Positions 35,571 to 44,121 of a stretch of 64,000 nucleotides of DNA are shown one piece after another. Within the stretch, counting starts at the first letter, position 1; every line of letters starts with the position of its first letter. Origin of the DNA: Bradyrhizobium zhengyangense (lineage in GTDB: Bacteria > Pseudomonadota > Alphaproteobacteria > Rhizobiales > Xanthobacteraceae); the NCBI RefSeq assembly GCF_022012435.1, contig NZ_JAKLUA010000004.1, positions 434,001 through 498,000 on the forward strand. The letters run 5' to 3'. Both the position numbers and the translations under genes were made by a program. The notes under the pieces were generated by a model. That model did not search any database and was not told the DNA's origin. It worked only from the letters and a program-made list of their open reading frames with translations.

Positions 35571-35750
35571 TTGCGGGGAGAGGGTTGGGGTGAGGGGGAC
35601 TCTCCGCGCGCGCGGTGAGCGTTGGCGCACGACCATCTGGCAGCCCCCCCGCGGAGACTCCCCCTCACCCGGATCGCATCTACGATGCGCTCCGGCCTCT
35701 CCCCGCACGCGGGGAGAGGCGAAAGAAGGATGCCCGGCACGAGGCCGGGC
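35571..35750. repeat. Nested palindromic repeat (CTCTCCCCGC type)
   Basis: Contains CTCTCCCCGC-TTGCGGGGAGAG (35571-35582 onward), a second CCTCTCCCCGC/GCGGGGAGAGG hairpin at 35696-35719, and an inner pair TGAGGGGGACTCTCCGCG / CGCGGAGACTCCCCCTCA (one mismatch) at about 35591-35608 and 35650-35667. A GCCCGGC/GCCGGGC hairpin closes it at 35732-35750. Fills most of the 290 bp gap between two convergent genes; partial relatives are at 50220 and 51590. Confidence 0.75.
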
Positions 35751-35796
35751 ATGACGTAACCATCAGACATCGGAGTATTGGGTGAGACCAGCGCGC

Positions 35797-36456
35797 TCAG
35801 GCGTGCTGCTCTTCGAGCACGGGCTCGGAGATGAGGCCCAGCGTGTGCTCGGGATTGAGGTGCAGGCCGGGGTCCATCAGCTCGCCGCGCATCAGGGCCA
35901 GCGGAGCGCTGCGATACAGCATCAGGTCGTGGAACGGGTCGGTCAGGATCTTGGTCATCCAGACGAGGCCGGTCTCGACGTCGCGGATGAAGAACAGGTG
36001 CACGGTGCGGAACAAGAGACCGCCACCGCCGACCGCCAGCCAGATCTTGGCAACCTGCCGCACGAAGTCGGTCGCATTCGCCCAGGGCGTGAACAGGCCG
36101 AACAGCGTCGGATCGACGACCAGCACCAGCGGCGACAGCGCCCAGATCGCCATCAACACCACCTTGCGCTGAAGGTTATAGCCGACCTTGATCTCTTCCT
36201 TGTATTCGTGCGTCGCCTGGTTGACGTGGTCGTAGGTGTGCGGCTCGAAGAAAAAGTGACCGGCCTGGCGCGAGGTCATCGAGACCAGCCAGCCGACCAG
36301 CGCCGAGATCATGGGATCGACGAAGAGCCAGAGATAAGCAAAGAGGAAGCTCAGCGCGCTGACGAAGTGCAGGCTCTGATTGATGCGGCTGTGGTGATAA
36401 TAGCGATGGTCGTCCCAGCGCTGGATCCGCAACTGCTCGAGGTAGTTCTTGATCAT
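35797..36456 (-). CDS. Polytopic membrane protein, Mpo1/DUF962-like N-terminal pattern
   Basis: 219 aa with about four transmembrane helices and several conserved His (HHSRINQSLHF, RQAGHFFFEPHTYDH). The GHFFFE and RxxHF spacing recalls the Mpo1/DUF962 family of Fe-dependent fatty-acid dioxygenases, but I cannot confirm this by reading. A GGGGGAG ribosome site precedes ATG 36456. Upstream lie two TGTGAC boxes 21 bp apart. Between the aminotransferase and the PmtA-like gene. Confidence 0.7.
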   Translation of the reverse strand: MIKNYLEQLRIQRWDDHRYYHHSRINQSLHFVSALSFLFAYLWLFVDPMISALVGWLVSMTSRQAGHFFFEPHTYDHVNQATHEYKEEIKVGYNLQRKVVLMAIWALSPLVLVVDPTLFGLFTPWANATDFVRQVAKIWLAVGGGGLLFRTVHLFFIRDVETGLVWMTKILTDPFHDLMLYRSAPLALMRGELMDPGLHLNPEHTLGLISEPVLEEQHA

Positions 36457-36510
36457 GCTCTCCCCCAAAATGCTTTCGGGTTCAGGATTTACAGAGATTC
36501 GATGTACGCC

Positions 36511-36538
36511 GTGTGACATCATCATTTTGTCATGTGAC
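36511..36538 (-). promoter_or_regulatory. TGTGAC direct repeat upstream of the membrane-protein gene
   Basis: TGTGAC at 36512-36517 and at 36533-36538, 21 bp apart; the first sits in GTGTGACATCA, which matches GTGTGACGTCA upstream of the glycosyltransferase at 38448-38458 in 10 of 11 bases. Confidence 0.45.
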
Positions 36539-36609
36539 GATGTGCAGCGACGCGGTGACGCACGCGAACGCGTGAGCGGCGGACAGAGCCGCCGCTCTTG
36601 CAGCCTTGC

Positions 36610-37299
36610 TCAGGCTGCCTTGGCGATGTCGACCTTGCGGAAGCGCACCAGCGAGAAATGACCGAGCGGCGGAATCAGGCGGCGCTCGGCGAGCTCGATA
36701 CCCTTGGCGCCGGCGAGCCATTTGGCATAACGCGACCAGGCGAACTCGGCCGTGCGGAAACCGAGCGGACGCACCACCGGCTGCAGCTTCTGCTCGATGA
36801 AACGGCGCATGCCGGTGTCGGCGCTGACGCGGGTGAGGATGATCAGCTCGCCACCCGGACGCAGCACGCGAGCGAATTCGTCGAGCGCCTTCTCCGGGTT
36901 CGGCACCGCGGTGACGACATACTGCGCCATCACGACGTCGAAGGAATTGTCGGGGAATTCGAGCTTCTCGGCGTCCATCACCGCGAGGCCCTCGACGTTC
37001 TTGAGGTTGCCCTCGCTGACGCGCCGGCGGGCCTTGTCGAGCATCGCGTCCGAAATGTCGGTGCCGAAGATGCGCAGATGAGGAGCGTACAACGGCAGCG
37101 AGATGCCGGTGCCGACACCAACCTCGAGCACGCGACCACCGATCTTGTTAGTGGCTGCGATCGCGGCCTGACGGCCCTTGGCAAACACACCGCCGAACAC
37201 GAGATCGTAAACGGGCGCCCAGCGGTCATAGGCCTGCTCGACCGAGCCACGGGTGAGGTCGAGCTGCTGGGTGCCGTCAAGGTTCATGATCTTAGCCAT
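36610..37299 (-). CDS. pmtA: SAM-dependent methyltransferase, PmtA-like (phosphatidylethanolamine N-methyltransferase candidate)
   Basis: 229 aa class I methyltransferase. Motif I is VLEVGVGTG (about 57-65), followed by FGTDISDAML and a motif II region VVMAQYVVTAVPNPEKAL. The N-terminal AYDRWAPVYDLVFGGVF pattern is characteristic of Rhizobiales PmtA-type enzymes that methylate phosphatidylethanolamine toward phosphatidylcholine. UbiE-like quinone methyltransferase is the alternative. The neighbouring psd, which supplies phosphatidylethanolamine, supports the lipid role. Confidence 0.8.
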   Translation of the reverse strand: MAKIMNLDGTQQLDLTRGSVEQAYDRWAPVYDLVFGGVFAKGRQAAIAATNKIGGRVLEVGVGTGISLPLYAPHLRIFGTDISDAMLDKARRRVSEGNLKNVEGLAVMDAEKLEFPDNSFDVVMAQYVVTAVPNPEKALDEFARVLRPGGELIILTRVSADTGMRRFIEQKLQPVVRPLGFRTAEFAWSRYAKWLAGAKGIELAERRLIPPLGHFSLVRFRKVDIAKAA

Positions 37300-37332
37300 C
37301 GATGAGGTTCTCGCTGTGGGTCAAAGTATGAA

Positions 37333-38385
37333 TCAACCGCGCACTGGCCGCCGCGCCATGCGAGGCGAGGCGCGCAAGGCACGGCTGGGCTGGAGTGAGG
37401 TGAGATTGCCGACGAACTGACGCGCGCTGTTCTCCCAGGAGCGCTCCAGCGCGAAGTTGCGGCAAGTCTCGCGCGACATCGTGAGCGCGCGCAGGCACGC
37501 GGCGCGCAGATCGCCGTCGATCGCGCCGATCGGATGATCGGCGATGACGTCCTTCGGTCCCGTCACCGGAAACGCTGCAACCGGCGTACCGCAGGCGAGC
37601 GCCTCGAGCTGCACCACGCCGAACGTATCGGTGAGGCTCGGGAACACGAAGACGTCAGCAGCGGCGAGATGCGCAGTGAGATCCGCGCCCTTCTTCTCGC
37701 CGAGGAAGACCACATCAGGATATTTCCTTTCCAGTGCGGCCTTCTGCGGACCATCGCCGACGACGACCTTGGTGCCCGGCAGTTCGAGCGAGAGGAAGGC
37801 TTCGAGATTCTTCTCGACCGCGACGCGGCCCATGGTCATGAAGATCGGTCGCGGCAGATCGAGCGCTGCGGGAGAGTCAGGATGGAACAGCTCGGTGTTG
37901 ACGCCGCGTCCCCAGAAGCCGAGCCGCTTGAAGCCGCGGCCTGCGAGCTCCTGTCGCAGCGACGGCGTCGCCACCATGGTCATGGCGGCGGCATCGTGGA
38001 AGTGGCGCAGCACGGCATAGCCGACGGCATCGGGAATGCCAGTTCGTACCGAGACGTATTCCGGAAAGCGGGTGGTATAGGATGTCGTGAAGGCGAGGCG
38101 GTTGCGGCGGCAATAGGCCCGCGCCGCCCAGCCGATCGGGCCCTCGGTCGCGATATGCAGGGCTTCAGGCGCGCACCTCTCGATCCGCCGCGCGATCTCT
38201 TTCCCGCTCGGCAGCGCGATGCGAATGCCCGGATAGGTCGGCAGCGGCCAGGACCTGAAGCCGTCAGGGGTCAGGAAGTCGATCTCGACATCGAGCGCCC
38301 TGGCGGCGGCCGCCAGCGAGGTCAGCGTCCGGACCACGCCGTTGACCTGCGGATGCCAGGCGTCAGTCGCGATTAATACCCGCAT
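37333..38385 (-). CDS. GT4 family glycosyltransferase
   Basis: 350 aa retaining glycosyltransferase, GT-B fold. N-terminal DAWHPQVNGVVRTL is the acceptor-side motif of the MgtA/PimB/SQD-like branch that glycosylates lipids; the C-terminal donor site has MTMGRVAVEKN and DTFGVVQLEALACGTPV (E-x7-E-like motif). A membrane-lipid acceptor such as diacylglycerol is likely from the branch and neighbourhood, but not proven. It lies 33 bp upstream of pmtA on the same strand, so probably one transcript. Confidence 0.85.
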   Translation of the reverse strand: MRVLIATDAWHPQVNGVVRTLTSLAAAARALDVEIDFLTPDGFRSWPLPTYPGIRIALPSGKEIARRIERCAPEALHIATEGPIGWAARAYCRRNRLAFTTSYTTRFPEYVSVRTGIPDAVGYAVLRHFHDAAAMTMVATPSLRQELAGRGFKRLGFWGRGVNTELFHPDSPAALDLPRPIFMTMGRVAVEKNLEAFLSLELPGTKVVVGDGPQKAALERKYPDVVFLGEKKGADLTAHLAAADVFVFPSLTDTFGVVQLEALACGTPVAAFPVTGPKDVIADHPIGAIDGDLRAACLRALTMSRETCRNFALERSWENSARQFVGNLTSLQPSRALRASPRMARRPVRG

Positions 38386-38447
38386 GGGGAAATCCCGAGA
38401 GTTTGATGATTCTCAGGCATCGACCATCAACGATGGATATTTCAGGC

Positions 38448-38495
38448 GTGTGACGTCACATAAGTGTCGGCGCGCTGTTTTGTTCGTTAACGAAC
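38448..38495. promoter_or_regulatory. Two perfect palindromes in the GT4/L,D-transpeptidase divergent region
   Basis: TGTGACGTCACA at 38449-38460 (12 bp) and GTTCGTTAACGAAC at 38482-38495 (14 bp). Both are perfect. The first is 63 bp upstream of the glycosyltransferase start and contains the GTGTGACGTCA shared with 36511; the second is 165 bp before the transpeptidase start. Confidence 0.55.
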
Positions 38496-38659
38496 CTCCG
38501 CGGCCACGAAACTGTCATGAAACAATCCTTGCCGCGATGAAACCGTTTTCGGTTTTCCGCGCAAACGTCCCGAAACTTGTTTCCGTTAGGAACTTAAGCA
38601 ACGGAGCACCGCAACGGTGCCGGGGTGACCAAGAAACACCACGCAAACAGGGGCGACCA

Positions 38660-39364
38660 ATGTTCAATCTGGACACGTTGAAGACGCATTCGCGCGCCGT
38701 TGCCGTCAGTGCAGTGGCCGTTGCTGCAATCGCATGTGCCGGCCCGGCCGAAGCCGCGCCCGTACAGCTGTTTCCGTTCTTCCAGCCGCTGCCGGTGATG
38801 ACTGCGCCGCAGCCGCTTCAGCCCTTCCAGCCCTATTCTGCGCCGACCTACCAGACCGCGCCGTCCGAGGATCAGGACGCAGTCGAGACGCCGGCCCGCT
38901 TCCGCCGCCAGACCGTTTCGTATGCGACGCGCGAAGCGCCGGGTACCATCATCATCGATACGCCCAACACCTATCTTTATTACGTGCTCGGTAACGGTCA
39001 GGCGATCCGCTACGGCATCGGCGTCGGTCGTGACGGCTTCACCTGGTCCGGCACGCAGTCAGTGACCAAGAAGGCGGAGTGGCCGGACTGGACGCCGCCG
39101 CCGGAAATGATCCAGCGCCAGCCCTATCTGCCGCGCCACATGGCCGGCGGCCCCGGCAACCCTCTCGGCGCCCGCGCCATGTATCTGGGCGGCACCGTCT
39201 ACCGCATCCACGGCACCAACGCCCCCGATACGATCGGCAAGCACGTCTCGTCCGGCTGCATCCGCCTTACCAATGACGACGTCTCCGACCTCTACTCCCG
39301 CGTCAACGTCGGCACCAAGGTGATCGTGCTTCCGATGACCGAGCGCCGCGCTGAGCTGAGGTAA
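38660..39364 (+). CDS. L,D-transpeptidase (YkuD domain), secreted
   Basis: 234 aa. A signal peptide (ends near PAEA, about residue 31) and Pro-rich linker precede a YkuD domain with the catalytic motif IHGTNAPDTIGKHVSSGCIRLTN split as HGT-x10-SSGCIR (nucleophile Cys). Forms 3-3 cross-links or attaches proteins to peptidoglycan. AGGGG ribosome site before ATG 38660. Upstream in-frame codons reach 38342 but run through the promoter region. Confidence 0.92.
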   Translation: MFNLDTLKTHSRAVAVSAVAVAAIACAGPAEAAPVQLFPFFQPLPVMTAPQPLQPFQPYSAPTYQTAPSEDQDAVETPARFRRQTVSYATREAPGTIIIDTPNTYLYYVLGNGQAIRYGIGVGRDGFTWSGTQSVTKKAEWPDWTPPPEMIQRQPYLPRHMAGGPGNPLGARAMYLGGTVYRIHGTNAPDTIGKHVSSGCIRLTNDDVSDLYSRVNVGTKVIVLPMTERRAELR

Positions 39365-39387
39365 CGCGAGGCGGGGATCGAGATACG

Positions 39388-39420
39388 AACGGCCCCGGCG
39401 CTGTCGGGGCCGTTTTCGTT
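39388..39420 (+). terminator. Rho-independent terminator after the L,D-transpeptidase
   Basis: GGCCCCG-GCGCTGT-CGGGGCC hairpin followed by GTTTTCGTTT, 24 nt after the stop codon. Confidence 0.85.
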
Positions 39421-39456
39421 TGGGCACATGGTCTGTCGTGAGATATCTTCATCAAC

Positions 39457-39952
39457 ATGATCCGACTGCTCACACCCGCAGACGCGGCTCTTTACCGGGC
39501 GATCAGGCTTGAAGCGCTCGAAGCGCATCCCGAAGCTTTCGCCAGCACCTTCGCGCGCGAGCAGGAAAAACCGCTCGCCTGGTTCGAGGAGCGCCTCACC
39601 GCGTCCGACATCTTCGGCGCCTTCATCGACGGCGAGTTCGTCGGCATCGCCGGCTTCCACCGGCAGGATGGTCCGCACCATGCACAAGGCCCATCTGTGG
39701 GGCATGTATGTGCGACAACAGGCAGGGCGAGCCGGCGTGGGCCGGCATCTCGTCGACACGGTGATTGCCCATGCGGCAAAGCATGTCGAAAAGCTCCAGC
39801 TGAGTGTTATGAGCAAGAATGAAGCGGCGCTGCGCCTCTACAAGACGACCGGCTTTGTCGAATACGGCCGCGAGGTGAAGGCCTTCAAACAGAACGGCCA
39901 GTATTTCGATGAAGTGCTGATGGAGCTATTCCTCGACGGAAGCAACAAATAG
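39457..39952 (+). pseudogene. GNAT N-acetyltransferase gene split by a frameshift
   Basis: The first frame (ATG 39457) encodes a typical GNAT N-terminus (MIRLLTPADAALYRAIRLEA ... IAGFHRQDG) and then runs into unrelated sequence; the second half (HKAHLWGMYVRQQAGRAGVGRHLVD, acetyl-CoA site, to FLDGSNK) is in another frame to 39952. The switch is near 39673-39677: GGTCCGCACCATG would become in-frame GPRTM if two bases (GC or CG) were restored. Either a real inactivating 2 nt deletion or a sequencing error. ATG 39680 could start a truncated second half. Confidence 0.8.
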
Positions 39953-39956
39953 CAAA

Positions 39957-39985
39957 GCGGCCCCGGCAATGCCGGGGCCGTTTTT
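39957..39985. terminator. Terminator hairpin, possibly bidirectional
   Basis: CGGCCCCGGC-AAT-GCCGGGGCCG with a TTTTT tail on the plus strand, after the GNAT gene and facing the end of the minus-strand gene at 40004. Confidence 0.85.
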
Positions 39986-40003
39986 CCTTGCAATGATCCC
40001 CGT

Positions 40004-40261
40004 CTACCGCCGCGGCGAGAACAGCCGCAGCCACGCCGCTGAATGAAACGCGCTCATCAGGAGATACATCGGCACCATCCCGCCCAGTGACAGTCCGTGC
40101 CCGGCGGAGCAGAGCATATCCGCCGGGCCGCCACTGAAGGCGGCCGTCAGCAGGGCCATGACCGCGAAGGTGGGCGTGGCCGCAAGACCCAGCCATCGGG
40201 CAAGCTGAGATGCGGCCTCGCTGCCGTCACGCCTGGTGCTGGCGGGATGGACGTCGCTCAT
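40004..40261 (-). CDS. Small membrane protein, unknown
   Basis: 85 aa with two hydrophobic segments (about 27-43 and 52-72) and a basic C-terminus (LRLFSPRR). The ATG overlaps the DUF899 stop by 4 nt, so it is translated from the same message. No family recognised. Confidence 0.7.
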   Translation of the reverse strand: MSDVHPASTRRDGSEAASQLARWLGLAATPTFAVMALLTAAFSGGPADMLCSAGHGLSLGGMVPMYLLMSAFHSAAWLRLFSPRR

Positions 40262-41043
40262 TGCGCGCCTGGCGCACGAAGCGCGATTTCGCCGGCGTCC
40301 GTGATCTCGACCCACTTCTTGTCGGGCTCGCTGCCAGCCTCATAGCTGTCGTTCCAGTTCCACCATTTGTAGGTCGGGCTCTTCGGATAGCCGGGCGGCG
40401 AATCCTCCCAGGGCTCCTGGCGGCCGAGCGGGGTGATGTCGAGATAGTTCCAGGTTCCGCCCATCTGCTCGTCGCCGCGGCTCTTGATCAGATAGGTGCG
40501 GAAGATCCGCTTCCCATCGCGGTAGAACACGTTGGTGCCGTGCCATTCATCGACGCCAAAATCGGCATCGAAACTGTCGGTGATGGTAACCCACGGAATG
40601 TTCCAGCCCATCCGCGCTTTCAGCCGCGCGATATCCGCCTGCGGGGCGCGCGAGGCGAACACCAGCGTAGTGTCGCGGGCGTTCAGGTGCGACACATGGG
40701 CGACCTGGTCGGCCACCACGGAGCAGCCACGGCAGGCATGGTCGGGCCAGCCGAACACGCCCGGCTCGAAGAACGCCCGGTAGAGGATGAGCTGCTTCCG
40801 GCCCTGGAACAGATCGAGCAGACTGGCCTTGCCCGAGGGCGCCTCGAATGCGTAGGTTTTGGTCACTTCCATCCACGGCATGCGCCGGCGTTCGGCGGCG
40901 AGTGCGTCGCGGGCGCGGGTATGTGCCTTCTCCTTCACCAGCAGTTGCTGTCGGGCGGCCTCCCATTCCTGCGGCGACACCACCGGCGGTGTCTGCATGA
41001 CGGTCTGTTCGTTAGTCCCTGCTTTGCTTGCTGATGTCATCAT
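40258..41043 (-). CDS. DUF899 family thioredoxin-like protein
   Basis: 261 aa soluble protein of the DUF899 family: core FFEPGVFGWPDHACRGCSVVADQ has a CxxC-like pair in a thioredoxin-like fold, and LVFASRAPQADI and NYLDITPLGRQE are typical. Function unknown; predicted redox or carbon-metabolism related. GGAGAG ribosome site before tandem ATGs at 41043/41040. Divergent from an HTH regulator and overlapping a small membrane protein gene. Confidence 0.88.
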   Translation of the reverse strand: MMTSASKAGTNEQTVMQTPPVVSPQEWEAARQQLLVKEKAHTRARDALAAERRRMPWMEVTKTYAFEAPSGKASLLDLFQGRKQLILYRAFFEPGVFGWPDHACRGCSVVADQVAHVSHLNARDTTLVFASRAPQADIARLKARMGWNIPWVTITDSFDADFGVDEWHGTNVFYRDGKRIFRTYLIKSRGDEQMGGTWNYLDITPLGRQEPWEDSPPGYPKSPTYKWWNWNDSYEAGSEPDKKWVEITDAGEIALRAPGAQ

Positions 41044-41142
41044 GGCTCTCCAAATCTCTCGCTCACCGCACATCGTCGGCCGTGGGGGAGTTCTCGCACC
41101 GGAGGAGCGGACGGTGGGAGTAACAAGTGTGGCGGGATTTTC

Positions 41143-42363
41143 ATGGAGTCGCTGATCACGGCCGCCGCACGCGCCCTCGAGGCCGGCGATCCGCTCGGCG
41201 CGCTGAACCGCGTCGCACTGCGCAACGATGCGCCCTCGCTGGCGCTGCGCGGCATCGCGATGGCGCAGCTCGGCGATCTCGCCAAGGCCAAGGCGCTGCT
41301 GCGGAGCGCCGCCCGCGCCTTCGGGCCGAGAGAGGCGGTCGCGCGGGCGAGATGCGTAGTGGCCGAAGCCGAGATCGCGTTGGTCTCGCGCGACCTGAAC
41401 TGGCCGGCGAAGACTCTCGCAGCGGCGCGGGCGACGCTGGCAAGCCACGGCGATCTCGCCAATGCCGCCCATGCAGGCCATATCGAGGCGCGCCGTCTGC
41501 TCCTGCTCGGACGCGTGGACGAGGCCGAGCGGACGCTGGCCGAGATCGGCGCCTGCCCGCTGCCGCCTGCGTCCCTGGTCGTGCGCGAGCTCGTGGTTGC
41601 CGGCATCGCCATCAGGCGGCTCAAATCAAAGGAGGCGCGCTCGGCGCTTGACCTGGCGGCCCGCGCCGCGCGACAGGCCGACATCCCGGCGCTGGTGGCC
41701 GAGGTCGACAGCGCAAGCCTCATCCTGAACACGCCGGCCGCGCGCCTGATCGCGCGCGGCAGCGAGCACCCGCTCCTGCTCGGCGAGGTCGAGCGCCTTG
41801 CGACCTCGACGGCGCTCGTCGTCGACACCTTTCATCATGTGGTGCGCAGGCAAAACGTTGCCGTGCCGCTTGGAACGCGGCCCGTGCTGTTCGCACTCGC
41901 TCGTCTGCTGGCACAGGCATGGCCTGAGGATGTCTCGCGCGAGGCGCTGATCTCAGGCGCGTTCCAGGCCAGGCACGCCGACGAGTCTCACCGCGCGCGC
42001 TTGCGCGTCGAGATCGGGCGGCTCCGCACCCAGCTCAAGCCGCTGGCCGAGATCAGCGCAACCAAGCAGGGCTTTGAGCTGGCGCCGCGAAAAACGCGCG
42101 ACGTCATCGTGCTGGCGCGCCCCGTCGAGGAGAAGCACGCCGCCGTCCTTGCCATCCTTGCCGATGGCGAGCCCTGGTCGAGCTCGGCGCTCGCGCTCGC
42201 GCTTGGCATGAGCGCACGCACGGTGCAGCGTGCGCTCGAGGAGCTTGCACGATCGAACAAGGTGCAGTCGTTCGGCCACGGCAGGGCGCGCCGCTGGATG
42301 ACGCCGCCGGTCCCGGGTTTCCCGACAGGCTTGTTACTCCCCTCGCCGCTGATAAAGACGTAG
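41143..42363 (+). CDS. Helix-turn-helix regulator with alpha-helical repeat N-terminus
   Basis: 406 aa. The first 250 residues are alanine-rich helical, TPR-like repeats; residues about 255-320 resemble a transcriptional-regulatory/winged helix segment (HADESHRARLRVEIGRLR), and residues about 345-385 contain an HTH (SSALALALGMSARTVQRALEELARS). Probably regulates the divergent DUF899 operon. No signal peptide. The family is not one I can name with confidence. Confidence 0.75.
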   Translation: MESLITAAARALEAGDPLGALNRVALRNDAPSLALRGIAMAQLGDLAKAKALLRSAARAFGPREAVARARCVVAEAEIALVSRDLNWPAKTLAAARATLASHGDLANAAHAGHIEARRLLLLGRVDEAERTLAEIGACPLPPASLVVRELVVAGIAIRRLKSKEARSALDLAARAARQADIPALVAEVDSASLILNTPAARLIARGSEHPLLLGEVERLATSTALVVDTFHHVVRRQNVAVPLGTRPVLFALARLLAQAWPEDVSREALISGAFQARHADESHRARLRVEIGRLRTQLKPLAEISATKQGFELAPRKTRDVIVLARPVEEKHAAVLAILADGEPWSSSALALALGMSARTVQRALEELARSNKVQSFGHGRARRWMTPPVPGFPTGLLLPSPLIKT

Positions 42364-42365
42364 GC

Positions 42366-42424
42366 TAAAGCATGATCCGGAAAAGTGTGCAGCGGTTTTC
42401 CGACAAGATCATGCGTAAACAATA
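42366..42424. repeat. GCATGATC/GATCATGC inverted repeat
   Basis: GCATGATCCGGAAAA (42370-42384) pairs with TTTTCCG...GATCATGC (ending 42414). Short dispersed palindrome of a type frequently seen between Bradyrhizobium genes; directly before the next start. Confidence 0.7.
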
Positions 42425-42449
42425 AAGCCGCATCACAGGGATCGAGCCG

Positions 42450-43088
42450 ATGAAGCGTTCCGCCGCCGAGATCATCCGAGAGTACGGGCCTTTCCCGGAC
42501 GTCAAGGCCGTCCACGGCGTCACCTATGATGGCAGCCAAGTCTGGTTCGCGTCGGGCGACAAGTTGAATGGCCTCGATCCGGCGAGCGGCAAGATCTCGC
42601 GCTCCATCGACGTCGCCGCACATGCGGGGACGGCGTTCGACGGAAGGCACCTGTTCCAGATCGCGGAGGATCGCATCCAGAAGATCGACGCGGCGAGCGG
42701 TGCGGTCGTGAGCACGATTCCCGCACCGGGCGGTGGCGGCGATTCCGGATTGGCCTGGGCCGAGGGATCGCTCTGGGTCGGTCAGTATCGCGAGCGCAAG
42801 ATCCATCAGGTCGATCCTGAAACGGGAAAGATCCTCCGCACCATCGAAAGCAAGCGCTTTGTCACAGGCGTGACCTGGGTCGACGGCGAGCTCTGGCACG
42901 GCACCTGGGAAGGCGATGACAGCGACCTCAGGCGGATCGATCTTGACACCGGCAAGGTGCTGGAGCAGCTCGATATGCCGGAAGGGACGATGGTCTCGGG
43001 GCTGGAATCCGACGGCGGCGACCAGCTGTTCTGCGGCGGCGGCGACAGCGGGCGTGTGAGAGCGGTTCGCCGCCCCAAACGCAGCTAG
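42450..43088 (+). CDS. Beta-propeller protein, YncE/glutamine-cyclotransferase-like
   Basis: 212 aa made of repeated strands VTYDGSQVWFASG, FDGRHLFQIAEDRIQKID, LAWAEGSLWVGQYRERKIHQVD, VTWVDGELWHGTWEG, the pattern of YVTN/YncE-type propellers. No signal peptide. Likely binds a small molecule or protein. Ribosome site not distinctive; ATG 42450 is the first good start after the palindromic repeat. Confidence 0.75.
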   Translation: MKRSAAEIIREYGPFPDVKAVHGVTYDGSQVWFASGDKLNGLDPASGKISRSIDVAAHAGTAFDGRHLFQIAEDRIQKIDAASGAVVSTIPAPGGGGDSGLAWAEGSLWVGQYRERKIHQVDPETGKILRTIESKRFVTGVTWVDGELWHGTWEGDDSDLRRIDLDTGKVLEQLDMPEGTMVSGLESDGGDQLFCGGGDSGRVRAVRRPKRS

Positions 43089-43165
43089 AGGAGCGCAGCT
43101 AACAGCGATAGCCGAGTCCCGCGATCACGGTGTAAAGATATGGCACCGTCTCTCGGGAGAAACCA

Positions 43166-44011
43166 ATGACCGCGCTGACCACGCTGCTCGACGGCGGCAA
43201 ATATTACGAGGCGCCGCGCTGGCATGACGGACGCCTCTGGTTCGTCGACTGCCTGGCGCGGACGCTACTGAGCACCGACACCGCGGGCCAATGCAGAACG
43301 CACGCGACGTTCGAGGACGACACGCCGTGCGGCACCGGCTTCCTGCCCGATGGCAGGCTGATCGTCCTGACCATGTTTCGCAAGCGCCTGTTCGTCTTCG
43401 CCGAGGACAAGCTCTCGCTGTATGCCGATCTGTCGGGCGTCGCGACCGGTGTCATCGACGACATGATCGTCGATGGGCTCGGGCGCGCCTATGTCGGCGA
43501 CCTCGGCTTCAACTTCCCGCCTCCACCGGATCGCGGCGCCGACGGGCGCATCATCCAGGTCGCACCGGACGGCGCGACGCGCCTGGTCGCCGAAGGACTG
43601 CGCTTTCCCAATGGCATCGCGATCTCGCCCGACCACCGCCGGCTCGTCGTCGCGGAGATGGATGGCGAATGCGTCGCCGATTACGAGATGGCGCCCGATG
43701 GCAGCCTCACCTTCCGCCGCAGGCTGCCCTGCGGCAAGGAGCCGGACGGCATCTGCCTCGACCACGACGGCGCGGTCTGGGTTGCCGCCTATTCCGAGGA
43801 TGCCTTCATCCGGATCGACGCCAGCGGGCAGGAGCTGCAGCGCATCGCCGTCCCCGGCCGCCGCGCCATTGCATGCGCGCTCGGAGGCCCCGAGCAGCGA
43901 ACCTTGTTCTGCATCAGCGCCGCGACCTCGCATGAGGACCTGCGGCGCGGCAAGTCCTCCGCGCGGATCGATACCGTCACGGTGGATGCGCCCGGCGCGG
44001 GCTACCCCTGA
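43166..44011 (+). CDS. SMP-30/gluconolactonase/LRE family protein
   Basis: 281 aa six-bladed propeller. Metal-binding-type residues are visible in EAPRWHDGRLWFVD (Glu of the divalent-metal site), LRFPNGIAISPDHR (Asn) and KEPDGICLDHDGAVWVA (Asp). Family members are sugar lactonases; substrate not readable. GGGAG ribosome site. Follows another propeller gene by 77 bp. Confidence 0.88.
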   Translation: MTALTTLLDGGKYYEAPRWHDGRLWFVDCLARTLLSTDTAGQCRTHATFEDDTPCGTGFLPDGRLIVLTMFRKRLFVFAEDKLSLYADLSGVATGVIDDMIVDGLGRAYVGDLGFNFPPPPDRGADGRIIQVAPDGATRLVAEGLRFPNGIAISPDHRRLVVAEMDGECVADYEMAPDGSLTFRRRLPCGKEPDGICLDHDGAVWVAAYSEDAFIRIDASGQELQRIAVPGRRAIACALGGPEQRTLFCISAATSHEDLRRGKSSARIDTVTVDAPGAGYP

Positions 44012-44121
44012 GCCGCGGCCGCTGCCATTAACCCCTTTGCCGCAATTCCACCCCATCGGTGCGCTCTAGCGCCCTCCTCGCCCGCCCTGTAAAATCCTCC
44101 TCGGGGCGGCCTGGGGGATTG

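Noticed and set aside
35553..35725. Possible rRNA or CRISPR-like repeats in the gap after the aminotransferase
   Set aside because: The repeats are inverted palindromes, not direct repeats with unique spacers; fits the dispersed intergenic repeat family.
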